Assembly (NCBI GenBank): GCA_037200385.1
Contig: JBBCGL010000001.1
Span: forward strand, 3,983,418 to 4,047,417
DNA from: Rhizomicrobium sp.
GTDB taxonomy: Bacteria > Pseudomonadota > Alphaproteobacteria > Micropepsales > Micropepsaceae
Reading direction: 5' to 3'
Length of the DNA: 64,000 nucleotides
Both the position numbers and the translations under genes were made by a program. Below the pieces are notes generated by a model, which was given only the letters and a program-made list of their open reading frames with translations, did no database searches and had not been told where the DNA came from. Below are positions 8,615-16,314 of this stretch, piece after piece. Numbering within the stretch: the first letter of the stretch is position 1; every line of letters starts with the position of its first letter.

Positions 8615-10864
8615 ATGGCGTATCGATCAGTCACGCGTAACCGCAGGTTCGGAATTGCCGCATTGTTGATGACCACAGCGCTCAGCCCGATGGCGGCTTT
8701 GGCGGATACGGCGAGTTCGCCGAACACGATCGAGACCGTGGTGGTGACGGCGGAAAAGCGGGCAGTGGATATCCAGCAAGTGCCCGCATCGGTCAGCGCA
8801 GTGCCTGGCGCCGAACTTCAAAGGCTGGGCCTGAAAGGTCTGGACGACTACGCGCAGTATGTTCCTGGCCTCGAGATTCACCAGACGGGCTCGCCGGGCC
8901 AGGGGAGCGTAACGCTCCGCGGCATTTCCGACGGCCTTGGCGGCCAAGGGTCGCTCGTCGGCTATTACATCAACGACACGCCGCTCGGATCCAGCGGCAA
9001 CTACGCGGACGCCGACCAGTTCTCGCTCGACTTGCTGCCTTACGACGTGGACAGACTGGAAGTGCTGCGAGGTCCCCAGGGGACGCTCTATGGCGCTGGC
9101 GCCATGGGCGGCCTGATCAAATATGTCCTGACGCAAGCGGATCCAAGCGGGTTCAGCGTGCGAGCCGGGGCGGAAATCAATTCGACCGGGGACTCAGGCG
9201 CGCCCGGTTATTCTTTCCGCGCAGCGGTGAACATCCCGCTGGACGACACGCTCGCCATTCGCGTGAGTGGTTTTGATCAGCAAGACCAAGGTTATATCAA
9301 TAACGTCCGGCTCGGTTTGAAGGGCGTCAACGGCGATCAGCAATATGGCGGCCGCGCCGCCGTGACATGGCTTCCCGCTTCAAACGTGACCGTCAATCTC
9401 AACGCCATCTGGTATCGGCAGGATTCCGACGACCCGAATCTCGTGCGCCTCGACAATCTCGTGACGCACACGGATTCGCGCGGCACCGTTTTCTATACCG
9501 GCTCGCCGACGCTGGGCTCGCTGGCGGAAAACAATTTCTTCCGTGCTCCTCTCAAGAAGAACATCAATTATTATTCCGGTACGGTGAATTGGGATCTTGG
9601 CTGGGCGCAGGCAACGTCTGCGACGAGCTATGCAAAGACCACGACACTTCAGCCGTCGGACCGAACCGATACGTTTGGAAGCATGGCAGGCGACATACCC
9701 GCCTATCTTGGCTACAACTTCTCGCTCGACAAATTCACGCAGGAAGTCCGCCTTGCATCGCCGACCGATCAAACGGTCGCGTGGCTGGCTGGCGCCTACT
9801 ACACGCGGGAAATCAGCAAGTTTGACCAGGCGCTGTTCAGCGGCCTGGTTCAGCCTTTGCCGCTGGACCTTGCTGGTACACCTTACGAAGGCGTGCAATT
9901 GCCGCTGAATTACCAGGAAGTCGCGCTGTTTGGCGACGTCACCGTCAATTTCAGCTCCAAATTCGATGTCACGGGCGGCGTGCGTTTCTCGCGCAACGAC
10001 CAGCAGTTCCACGAGATCGTCGCGATCAACGGGGTAACGGCCATAGACGCGCCGGGCAAATCGGGAGAATCAAATTGGACGTGGCAGGGCAACGCCCGTT
10101 ACCACTTCGACGACAACACGATGGCCTATGTACGCATCGCATCCGGCTATCGTCCGGGAAGTCCCAATGCAGCTCTTCCCGGCGGGCCGGTCCCGCCGCC
10201 GGCACAGTCCGACACGTTGATCAACTATGAAGTGGGACTCAAAGCCACGTTCCTCGATGGGAAGGCTGTTTTGGACATTGCGGCATTCGATGTCGAATGG
10301 AGCAACTTCCAGACCAATGTGACGGTCAACAGCCAGTCTTATCTCGGAAACGCCGGTAGCGCGTACAGCCGCGGCGTCGAGCTCGAAGGTTCCGTCATAC
10401 CGCTCGACGGACTGCGCGTCGGATTCGACGGAGCGTACACCGATGCAGAAATTGCGAGCATTGGGGCCGGCGGAACAAATTTCCTGTTGGGCTACCAGTT
10501 GGCCGGCGTTCCGAAATTTTCTGGCGGATTGAATGCGGAATACACATGGGCCGCATTCGAGAACTGGCAAGCGAATGTCGGCGGCAGCATTCACTACACG
10601 GATTCGGAATTGGTGGCGTCTCCGACCGACACGAGTTTCAACACGATGGATCCCGCCTATACGAGAATCGATCTCAGAGCTGGATTGTCGAACGACAATT
10701 ATCAGATCAACTTCTATGTTCACAACCTGACGGATGAGCGCGTCTATCTGCAACAGGCGGTGTTGAGCAGCGCATTCGGTCTGGGTGGCGGCGCTCCGAT
10801 CGCCATATCGTCTTATGTCCTTCAACCGCGCACGATCGGTCTGTCTTTCGACCTCAAATACTAG
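8615..10864 (+). CDS. TonB-dependent outer-membrane receptor
   Basis: A 749-residue receptor that takes up a ligand across the outer membrane using TonB energy. The signal peptide ends near residue 30 (MAALA/DT). A TonB-box region with IETVVVTAEKR (39-49) precedes the plug domain, marked by SVTLRGISDG and VLRGPQGTLYGAGAMGG. The remainder is the 22-strand barrel, ending in an aromatic residue. GGGGG six bases before the ATG serves as ribosome site. The flanking peptidase, oxidase and RidA genes point to a peptide or amino-acid-like ligand rather than iron; this is inferred from the neighbours only. Confidence 0.92.
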   Translation: MAYRSVTRNRRFGIAALLMTTALSPMAALADTASSPNTIETVVVTAEKRAVDIQQVPASVSAVPGAELQRLGLKGLDDYAQYVPGLEIHQTGSPGQGSVTLRGISDGLGGQGSLVGYYINDTPLGSSGNYADADQFSLDLLPYDVDRLEVLRGPQGTLYGAGAMGGLIKYVLTQADPSGFSVRAGAEINSTGDSGAPGYSFRAAVNIPLDDTLAIRVSGFDQQDQGYINNVRLGLKGVNGDQQYGGRAAVTWLPASNVTVNLNAIWYRQDSDDPNLVRLDNLVTHTDSRGTVFYTGSPTLGSLAENNFFRAPLKKNINYYSGTVNWDLGWAQATSATSYAKTTTLQPSDRTDTFGSMAGDIPAYLGYNFSLDKFTQEVRLASPTDQTVAWLAGAYYTREISKFDQALFSGLVQPLPLDLAGTPYEGVQLPLNYQEVALFGDVTVNFSSKFDVTGGVRFSRNDQQFHEIVAINGVTAIDAPGKSGESNWTWQGNARYHFDDNTMAYVRIASGYRPGSPNAALPGGPVPPPAQSDTLINYEVGLKATFLDGKAVLDIAAFDVEWSNFQTNVTVNSQSYLGNAGSAYSRGVELEGSVIPLDGLRVGFDGAYTDAEIASIGAGGTNFLLGYQLAGVPKFSGGLNAEYTWAAFENWQANVGGSIHYTDSELVASPTDTSFNTMDPAYTRIDLRAGLSNDNYQINFYVHNLTDERVYLQQAVLSSAFGLGGGAPIAISSYVLQPRTIGLSFDLKY

Positions 10865-10879
10865 ACGTCGCCGGTCCTA

Positions 10880-10918
10880 GTCCCACACGCCGAACACTCC
10901 CTTGGCGGCGTGTGGGAC
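10880..10918. terminator. Long perfect hairpin after the TonB receptor gene
   Basis: GTCCCACACGCCG and CGGCGTGTGGGAC form a perfect 13-bp stem around a 13-nt loop, starting 16 bases after the receptor stop. No T-run follows, so it may be a factor-assisted terminator or an mRNA-stabilising structure rather than a classical intrinsic terminator. CCGGTCC at 10871-10877 can pair with GGACCGG at 10915-10921 as a competing stem. Confidence 0.5.
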
Positions 10919-10982
10919 CGGTTCGGCGTCGCTTGTTCGACCCGGCGCCGATCCCGATCGTTGGTTGACCGATGTGACGCAC

Positions 10983-11369
10983 ATGAAGACATTTGGTCCT
11001 GCCCCGATTGGCCCTGCCGGAAATCCTATCCCCCTTTCCGCGGCGATCGAGACGAACGGGCTTGTGTTCCTGTCAGGGCAGATCGCGATGGTCGATGGCA
11101 CCGTTCCTGGTGGGATCGCCGAACAGACCGACCGCATCTTCACTTCGATGGCGGACGTCCTCGCCGAGGCCGGCCTGACCCTGGACAATGTCGCGAAAGT
11201 CACTGTCTGGCTTTGCGATCCAGCCGACTTCGCCGCCTTCAACGCCGTCTACCTGAAACGCCTGAAGCCGCCCTATCCGGCACGCTCGTGCGTGATTTCT
11301 CAGCTTGTGCTAGCAAATGCCCGTGTGGAAATTGAAGCGATCGCGAGTCGTGCCAACATGCGCCGATGA
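10983..11369 (+). CDS. RidA/YjgF/UK114-family imine deaminase
   Basis: A 128-residue RidA-family protein. Members hydrolyse reactive 2-imino or enamine acids to keto acids and ammonia, removing toxic intermediates made by amino-acid oxidases or dehydratases. Visible features are FLSGQIA, the central EQTDRIFTSMADVLAEAGLT helix and PARSCVISQL...VEIEAIA near the C-terminus; the arginine of PARS corresponds to the substrate carboxylate-binding arginine. ATG 10983 is chosen because the family normally starts just before this point. The stop overlaps an ATG in the frame of the next gene. Together with the divergent FAD oxidase it suggests an imine-generating pathway. Confidence 0.9.
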   Translation: MKTFGPAPIGPAGNPIPLSAAIETNGLVFLSGQIAMVDGTVPGGIAEQTDRIFTSMADVLAEAGLTLDNVAKVTVWLCDPADFAAFNAVYLKRLKPPYPARSCVISQLVLANARVEIEAIASRANMRR

Positions 11370-11404
11370 AGCGTCATCCACGAAGGCAGCGAGAGTACCA
11401 TAAA

Positions 11405-12052
11405 ATGTCCAAGCAGAACAGCACGTTAGGCAGTCTCATCAAGCTGCTGCGGCAGCGCAAGGGTTGGACCTTGCGCCAGATGAGCGAAAAGGTGGGCATT
11501 CCGTTGTCGACCCTGGCCAAGGTCGAGGCCGACAAGCTCTCGCTGACCTACGATAAGCTGCAGCAATTCACCTCGCGGCTCGGCCTGACGATGACCGAGT
11601 TCCTGGCACTCGGCGAGGCGCCGGTCGATGGCGGCAGGCCGAAGATCTTCACCGCACGGCGTAGCCTCACTTCGAGCGCGAACTCGATCCAGATTTCCAC
11701 GCCGAACTATGACTACGAGTACCTCTGTGCCGACTTGCGCGAGAAGCGCATGGTGCCGATCATCACGCGAATCCGCAGTCATGACATCGCGCAATTCGGC
11801 GAGACCGTCCGCCACCAGGGCGAGGAGTTCATTTTCGTCCTGGAAGGCACGATAGAGGTGCATCTGCAATTCTACAGCCCGGTGACGCTCAAGGCCGGTC
11901 AGGGCATCTACATAGACAGCTCGATGGGCCATGCCTACATCGCAAAGGATTGCGACAGCGCGGTGGTTCTCGCGGTCTGCTCGAGCGAGGATCCCAATCT
12001 GGCGGGCGAGCTGATCAGTCTGGCCGAGAGCGAAGCCAAGCAGACCGCCTGA
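11405..12052 (+). CDS. XRE-family regulator with C-terminal cupin domain
   Basis: A 215-residue regulator. Residues 8-65 are an XRE helix-turn-helix (LGSLIKLLRQRKGWTLRQMS, then GIPLSTLAKVEADK). Residues 130-205 are a cupin fold (HQGEEFIFVLEGTIEVHL ... DSSMGHAYIA). Such XRE-cupin proteins usually regulate small-molecule catabolism, with the cupin sensing the ligand. ATG 11405 has GAGAG upstream; an in-frame ATG at 11366 overlaps the ridA stop and lacks a ribosome site. It probably regulates the receptor-ridA unit. Confidence 0.88.
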   Translation: MSKQNSTLGSLIKLLRQRKGWTLRQMSEKVGIPLSTLAKVEADKLSLTYDKLQQFTSRLGLTMTEFLALGEAPVDGGRPKIFTARRSLTSSANSIQISTPNYDYEYLCADLREKRMVPIITRIRSHDIAQFGETVRHQGEEFIFVLEGTIEVHLQFYSPVTLKAGQGIYIDSSMGHAYIAKDCDSAVVLAVCSSEDPNLAGELISLAESEAKQTA

Positions 12053-12157
12053 CGCTCGTGGCGCCGCGGCCCCGAATGCCGTGCCGCGAGATCGTCCGCA
12101 GGGCGGTCGTAGAATCGCGCCGCGTTGAACGTGCCGCCGAAATGATGGCTCTCGCGG

Positions 12158-13267
12158 TCAGGCCCGCAGGAACGCGCCCTTCGTCAGGGAGACGAAGATC
12201 ATCGGCAGGATGAAGATCGCGATCAGGATCCAGGACATCACCGTGTAGCCCTTGGCGATCAGGTCCACGAGGCCGATACCCTGCGCCGCAAAGACGGAAA
12301 TCGTCAGCACCGCCAGGGTGATCGCGCCGCGCGCCGGCAGGTTCGCGTCGATGCCCGTCCGCGCATGCAAGGCGTGGCGGACCCGCTCCATGATGGCGTG
12401 GACCGCTCCGGTGCCGCTCTCGAGCAGCGCGAAGAAGATCATGCCCTGGAACAGAAGACGGACCACCGGGATGTCGATCTTCATCAGCAGGAAATCGGAG
12501 GGCAGTGTGACGGCGCCGACCTGCGGGTACCACGCGATCATGGACAGGAAGAAGAACAGTCCCGGCAGCATCGCGAGCGGTCCGGCGATAAGTCCCGCGA
12601 CGATCGCGTCGCGCCGGCTGGTCAGGTGGCGCAGAACGGGAAGAATGACGACGGCCGCGACCGAATTGTAGCCGGCATAGGTGATGCCGCCTTGGAGCCA
12701 GCCGCTGCCGACCGGCGCGGTGGCCAGATGCGACAGGATCTGGCCGCCGAATTTCGACAGGCTCAAGCCCAGAAACAGCGCATAGGTCAGATAGAGCAGG
12801 ATCGAGACATATTTGAAGAGCGGCTCGACCGCCTTGGGGCCTATGGCGACGACCCCCGCGATCGCCACCAGCAGCAACAGCGCGCCGGCAAGCGTCGGCC
12901 AGCCGAACAGCGCCTGGCCGATCGCGCCGCTCGCCGCGGCGAACACGGAAATGATGAGCAGCACGAACAAAAGATAGGTGACTTCGAACACGATCCATCC
13001 GCGCCCCAGGAGCTTGCCGAAGAAGGCGCGGTAGTCGAGCAGCCGATAGGCGTGCGAATAGGCGAAGGTCAGGACGCAGACGACGCTCCACACGAGCGTC
13101 GCCACCAGGATGGCGAGCAGCCCGCCGGTCGGCCCGCTCGGCAGGAAGAATTGCGCGAGCTCGCGCCCGGTCGCATAGCCGCCGCCGATCACGACAGCCT
13201 TGAAGGCAAGCCCCGGCAGGATGTAGCGCTGCAGCCAGCTCGGACGCGGTTGGGGTTGCGTGCTCAC
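12158..13267 (-). CDS. YkvI-like membrane transporter (COG3949)
   Basis: A polytopic protein of 369 residues with about ten transmembrane segments, in the APC-fold YkvI group. The N-terminal GLAFKAVVIGGGYATGRELAQFFLPSG segment is the family's glycine-rich unwound helix, and the late ALLESGTGAVHAIMERV segment is also characteristic. Members are secondary transporters of unknown substrate. The start is GTG 13267, directly next to the stop of the upstream hydrolase gene (13268), so the two are translated as one unit. It converges with the XRE-cupin gene. Confidence 0.82.
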   Translation of the reverse strand: MSTQPQPRPSWLQRYILPGLAFKAVVIGGGYATGRELAQFFLPSGPTGGLLAILVATLVWSVVCVLTFAYSHAYRLLDYRAFFGKLLGRGWIVFEVTYLLFVLLIISVFAAASGAIGQALFGWPTLAGALLLLVAIAGVVAIGPKAVEPLFKYVSILLYLTYALFLGLSLSKFGGQILSHLATAPVGSGWLQGGITYAGYNSVAAVVILPVLRHLTSRRDAIVAGLIAGPLAMLPGLFFFLSMIAWYPQVGAVTLPSDFLLMKIDIPVVRLLFQGMIFFALLESGTGAVHAIMERVRHALHARTGIDANLPARGAITLAVLTISVFAAQGIGLVDLIAKGYTVMSWILIAIFILPMIFVSLTKGAFLRA

Positions 13268-15193
13268 CTAGTAGTCGAGTCCGATATGGGTGAGATTGAA
13301 CGCCACTGCAAACCACAGCACGCAGACCGATGCGAGCACGAGCGCGCCGCGCCAGATGAGCGCCAGGATCCCGCGCCGTGCCTGGACGCTCGCCCAAAAT
13401 AGCCAAACACTTGCGGCACAGAGCAGAGGCAGCGCGACGATCGTCGCCACTTCAAGCACATAGACCCAGCTGCCCAGCGGATTGAAGGTCAGCGTGAGAA
13501 GTACAGACATCCAGAGACCCAGGATGACGAGTGAGCCGAGTGCGAACCACGACTGCGCCAGGTAAGCGGTACGTTCGGATCTTTGGACGATGCGGTCGGT
13601 ACCGTAATACCGGCGCACGAGCCAGCCGAAGGGAAGCGACAAGACCGCGATGAGAAGAAGGAGCAGACTAACAATCAACGCTGGCTGCAGCCATGCCGTC
13701 GATTTATACCAAGGGGCGCGCTCGAAAACCTGAAATGGCGAAACTGCATCGACAGAAAACCGGACGACTTTGCCATCAACCACCTGGGCGGCCAGTCGCT
13801 CGCTGCCGAAGCGGTCCTTCCAGACGAAGGGCGCAACTTCCACCCAGTCCCGCGCCGCGCCGTCGGTACCGACGAAAACAAATCCGGGAACCTGAAGATG
13901 GCCTTGCGCATCGAGGCTGACCGAAGTTTGCGTGAAAAAGTTAAGTGCCGCGCGCGGCCCGGATTCCGAATGCTGCGATACAAGGTAGGTCCCGGTCATC
14001 GCTTCCGCATCCGCTGCTTGCGGCTTGAAGGTCGATGGAGCGGCTTTGGGCGTTGGGAAGTAGCGATTCATGAAATTGGCGATGAGGGCAGCCCGAAGCG
14101 TAATCGATGTCGCGCCGCGGCCCGCGCTGTTCACGGAGAAAAATACCCCCACATTCTGGTCCATGATTAGCCAGAGGTCGCTGTGGAAGGCCAGAAGGTC
14201 GCCGCCATGGCCAATGATGCGGTGGCCGTTCAGATTGGATTCGAAGAACCCGAGCTCCGCCCGGTCCAGAGGGGGAAGAATCGTGAGCGCCGTCGTGTGC
14301 ATTTCCCTCGATGTCGCGGGGTCGAGCAGCGGGTTATTGGCTTCGTTCAAATGCGCGATCATAAAGCGCGCCATGTCATCGGCAGTGGACGTCGCGCTGC
14401 CCGCTGGCCGGAACGTCACCATCGCAAATGGCATTGGCGGGCTGGAGGGAACCGAATATCCCTTGGACATCAAAGGCGCGAGGTTGGCCGGCAGCGGTTC
14501 GCTCATCGTCGAATGCATCATGCCCAACGGATGGAAGATGTGGTTCTGGATATAGGCGTCGTAAGGCTCGCCGGACACGCGTTGAACAATGTATCCTGCG
14601 AGCATCGCACCATAATTTGAATAAGACGGCGTCGATCCGGGCGCATGAATCCGTTCCGGAATCCACTTTTTCACGACCTCGCCGAGGGAGGGAACTTGCG
14701 AACCGCTTGTGATCAAGCCGCCGAGCGCTTCTTCAAAACCTGCGCTATGAGTCATGATCTCGCGCATCGTGACGGGCTTGCCCTGGTAGGGCGGAATCTT
14801 GAAGTCGAGATAGACGTTGACGTCCTGATCGAGGTCGATTCTGCCGGCCTGCACCTGCTGCATCACGGCGGTCCACGTGAAGAGCTTCGAAACCGAGCCG
14901 GGCCGAAAAAGCGTAGTTTGTGGATCGACGGGACGCTGCGCGGCGACATCCGAATAGCCGAACCCTTTTTCGGTCAGGACCTTGCCGTCCTTGACGACGG
15001 CGATGACGGCGCCGGCCACACCGCCCGACTTCAGCGCATAGGGCATAAAGCCGTCCAGCCAGGTATCAAGGTCGGTCTTGGTCAGCACCGGGGGCGCGAT
15101 CGCGGGATCGGACTGCGCGGGCGAGATTGAAACCGCGGTTAGCGCGGCCGCCAGGACCGCTCCCGCCAGCGAAATACACCGAACGCCACCCAT
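13268..15193 (-). CDS. Class C beta-lactamase-fold serine hydrolase with C-terminal membrane segments
   Basis: A 641-residue exported serine hydrolase. The signal peptide covers about residues 1-28. The beta-lactamase/transpeptidase-like domain (about 40-390) has SVSK (catalytic Ser100, Lys103), YSN at 191-193 and HGG at 329-331. From about residue 515 there are four hydrophobic segments that anchor the C-terminus. Such proteins are D-aminopeptidases, esterases or peptidoglycan-modifying enzymes; the substrate is not readable. It forms one unit with the adjacent YkvI-like transporter, suggesting import of a product it releases. Confidence 0.88.
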   Translation of the reverse strand: MGGVRCISLAGAVLAAALTAVSISPAQSDPAIAPPVLTKTDLDTWLDGFMPYALKSGGVAGAVIAVVKDGKVLTEKGFGYSDVAAQRPVDPQTTLFRPGSVSKLFTWTAVMQQVQAGRIDLDQDVNVYLDFKIPPYQGKPVTMREIMTHSAGFEEALGGLITSGSQVPSLGEVVKKWIPERIHAPGSTPSYSNYGAMLAGYIVQRVSGEPYDAYIQNHIFHPLGMMHSTMSEPLPANLAPLMSKGYSVPSSPPMPFAMVTFRPAGSATSTADDMARFMIAHLNEANNPLLDPATSREMHTTALTILPPLDRAELGFFESNLNGHRIIGHGGDLLAFHSDLWLIMDQNVGVFFSVNSAGRGATSITLRAALIANFMNRYFPTPKAAPSTFKPQAADAEAMTGTYLVSQHSESGPRAALNFFTQTSVSLDAQGHLQVPGFVFVGTDGAARDWVEVAPFVWKDRFGSERLAAQVVDGKVVRFSVDAVSPFQVFERAPWYKSTAWLQPALIVSLLLLLIAVLSLPFGWLVRRYYGTDRIVQRSERTAYLAQSWFALGSLVILGLWMSVLLTLTFNPLGSWVYVLEVATIVALPLLCAASVWLFWASVQARRGILALIWRGALVLASVCVLWFAVAFNLTHIGLDY

Positions 15194-15223
15194 TGCCTCA
15201 CCCCTGACTGGTACTATCAGGAC

Positions 15224-15251
15224 ATTCTGTCTCTATATGGAGAATTGTCAA
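15224..15251 (-). promoter_or_regulatory. Candidate sigma-70 promoter for the serine hydrolase gene
   Basis: On the minus strand, TTGACA (complement of 15246-15251) is followed after 16 bases by CAGAAT (complement of 15224-15229). A TGAGG ribosome site lies just before the ATG at 15193. The spacing gives a leader of about 20-25 bases. Confidence 0.5.
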
Positions 15252-15308
15252 ACGGTTGGGTCGTGGCGCGCCGGCGCATCTGCGTTGCGCCGCCGGCGTC
15301 CATTCAAA

Positions 15309-16187
15309 CTAGCTGGGCTGAAGCTGCTCGCCGCCCACAGCGCGCTCGCGGTAAGCCCAGAACATGACCGCGAAGACCAATGCGATCAGCGGGACCGCGA
15401 CGCCGAATTCGTCGACGGCGTAGCTGGTGACCGCACCACGCGGTCCGGTCAGAGGCGTGAAGACGCCCTGGATGAAGAGGTTGTGGCTGGCATGGAATAT
15501 GGCGCAGGGCCATACACTGTCGGAGCGAAGCCGGATCCAGGTGAGCATCACGCTGATGCTGATCACCAAGACGGCGAAGCAGGGCAACGCGAACCACCAG
15601 GGTGTGCCGCTGTTGTAATCGGCGAACAACAGGATCGGCATGTGCCAGGCCGTCCAGATCGCGCCGGTGACGATGGCGCCCCAGGTAAACCCGAGCTGCC
15701 GCACCATCCGAGGCGCCAAAAAGCCGCGCCAGCCGATCTCTTCGCCCAGGGCGTGTGCGGTCGCCGAGACCATCCCGGTTGTAGCCATCAACAGGAAATA
15801 GAGCGTCACGAACGTCGCGGTACCGTTCAGGTGCCAGCCGAGCCGTTCCGACAGCTTGGCGACGGCGAGCGGGTTGGGGAAGAAGCCGAAGCCGAGCGTC
15901 CACACCAGCGCATAGGCGATCGCGGCATAGATCAGCGGCGTGAGATAGGCGAAGATGGCGTAGCGACCGCCGACGGACGACAGTCCGAGCGATCCGATGT
16001 CGAGGCCGCGGATCGTGATGGTGAGAAAGGCCGCGATCGCCGGGCACCACATCAGCCCTTCGACATAACGCCCGCCTCCGGCACCAACGTGACCGGCGGA
16101 AATCATGAGCGTCCAAAAGATTGCGCTCAGCGCAACGACCAAGACCAGAAACCAGGCGATTGCCCCACCGTCGCTACGATCCACCAC
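15309..16187 (-). CDS. CPBP-family intramembrane metalloprotease
   Basis: A 292-residue membrane protein with about eight hydrophobic segments and the CPBP/Rce1-like (Abi) domain. The catalytic signatures are GEEIGWRGFL (E149, E150, R154), WTAWHMP (H182) and FHASHN (H232, H235). Bacterial members act as intramembrane proteases, some protecting against self-made bacteriocins; no bacteriocin gene is seen nearby. The start is GTG 16187, supported by GAGGG seven bases upstream. It diverges from the CocE-type gene across a very short gap. Confidence 0.88.
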   Translation of the reverse strand: MVDRSDGGAIAWFLVLVVALSAIFWTLMISAGHVGAGGGRYVEGLMWCPAIAAFLTITIRGLDIGSLGLSSVGGRYAIFAYLTPLIYAAIAYALVWTLGFGFFPNPLAVAKLSERLGWHLNGTATFVTLYFLLMATTGMVSATAHALGEEIGWRGFLAPRMVRQLGFTWGAIVTGAIWTAWHMPILLFADYNSGTPWWFALPCFAVLVISISVMLTWIRLRSDSVWPCAIFHASHNLFIQGVFTPLTGPRGAVTSYAVDEFGVAVPLIALVFAVMFWAYRERAVGGEQLQPS

Positions 16188-16215
16188 CGCAAAACCCTCA
16201 CTGGCGCACTAGAAT

Positions 16216-16244
16216 TTGACACTATTTCTCCTATCAGGCTAAAT
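16216..16244 (+). promoter_or_regulatory. Near-consensus promoter in front of the CocE-type hydrolase
   Basis: TTGACA (16216-16221), a 17-base spacer and CTAAAT (16239-16244) make one of the best sigma-70-type promoters in the window. Transcription would begin near 16251, downstream of the first in-frame ATG at 16246, which bears on the choice of start for the following gene. Confidence 0.65.
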
Positions 16245-16314
16245 TATGCCTGACAAGGAACGTAAGTTGATCGCGGCACCGCTAGACAGCCATGATCGAG
16301 GGGACGACAGGACG

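Noticed and set aside
12365-13402. A 345-codon plus-strand frame across the YkvI-like gene, rich in glutamine and arginine
   Set aside because: Antisense to a ten-helix membrane protein; the composition is typical of such shadows.
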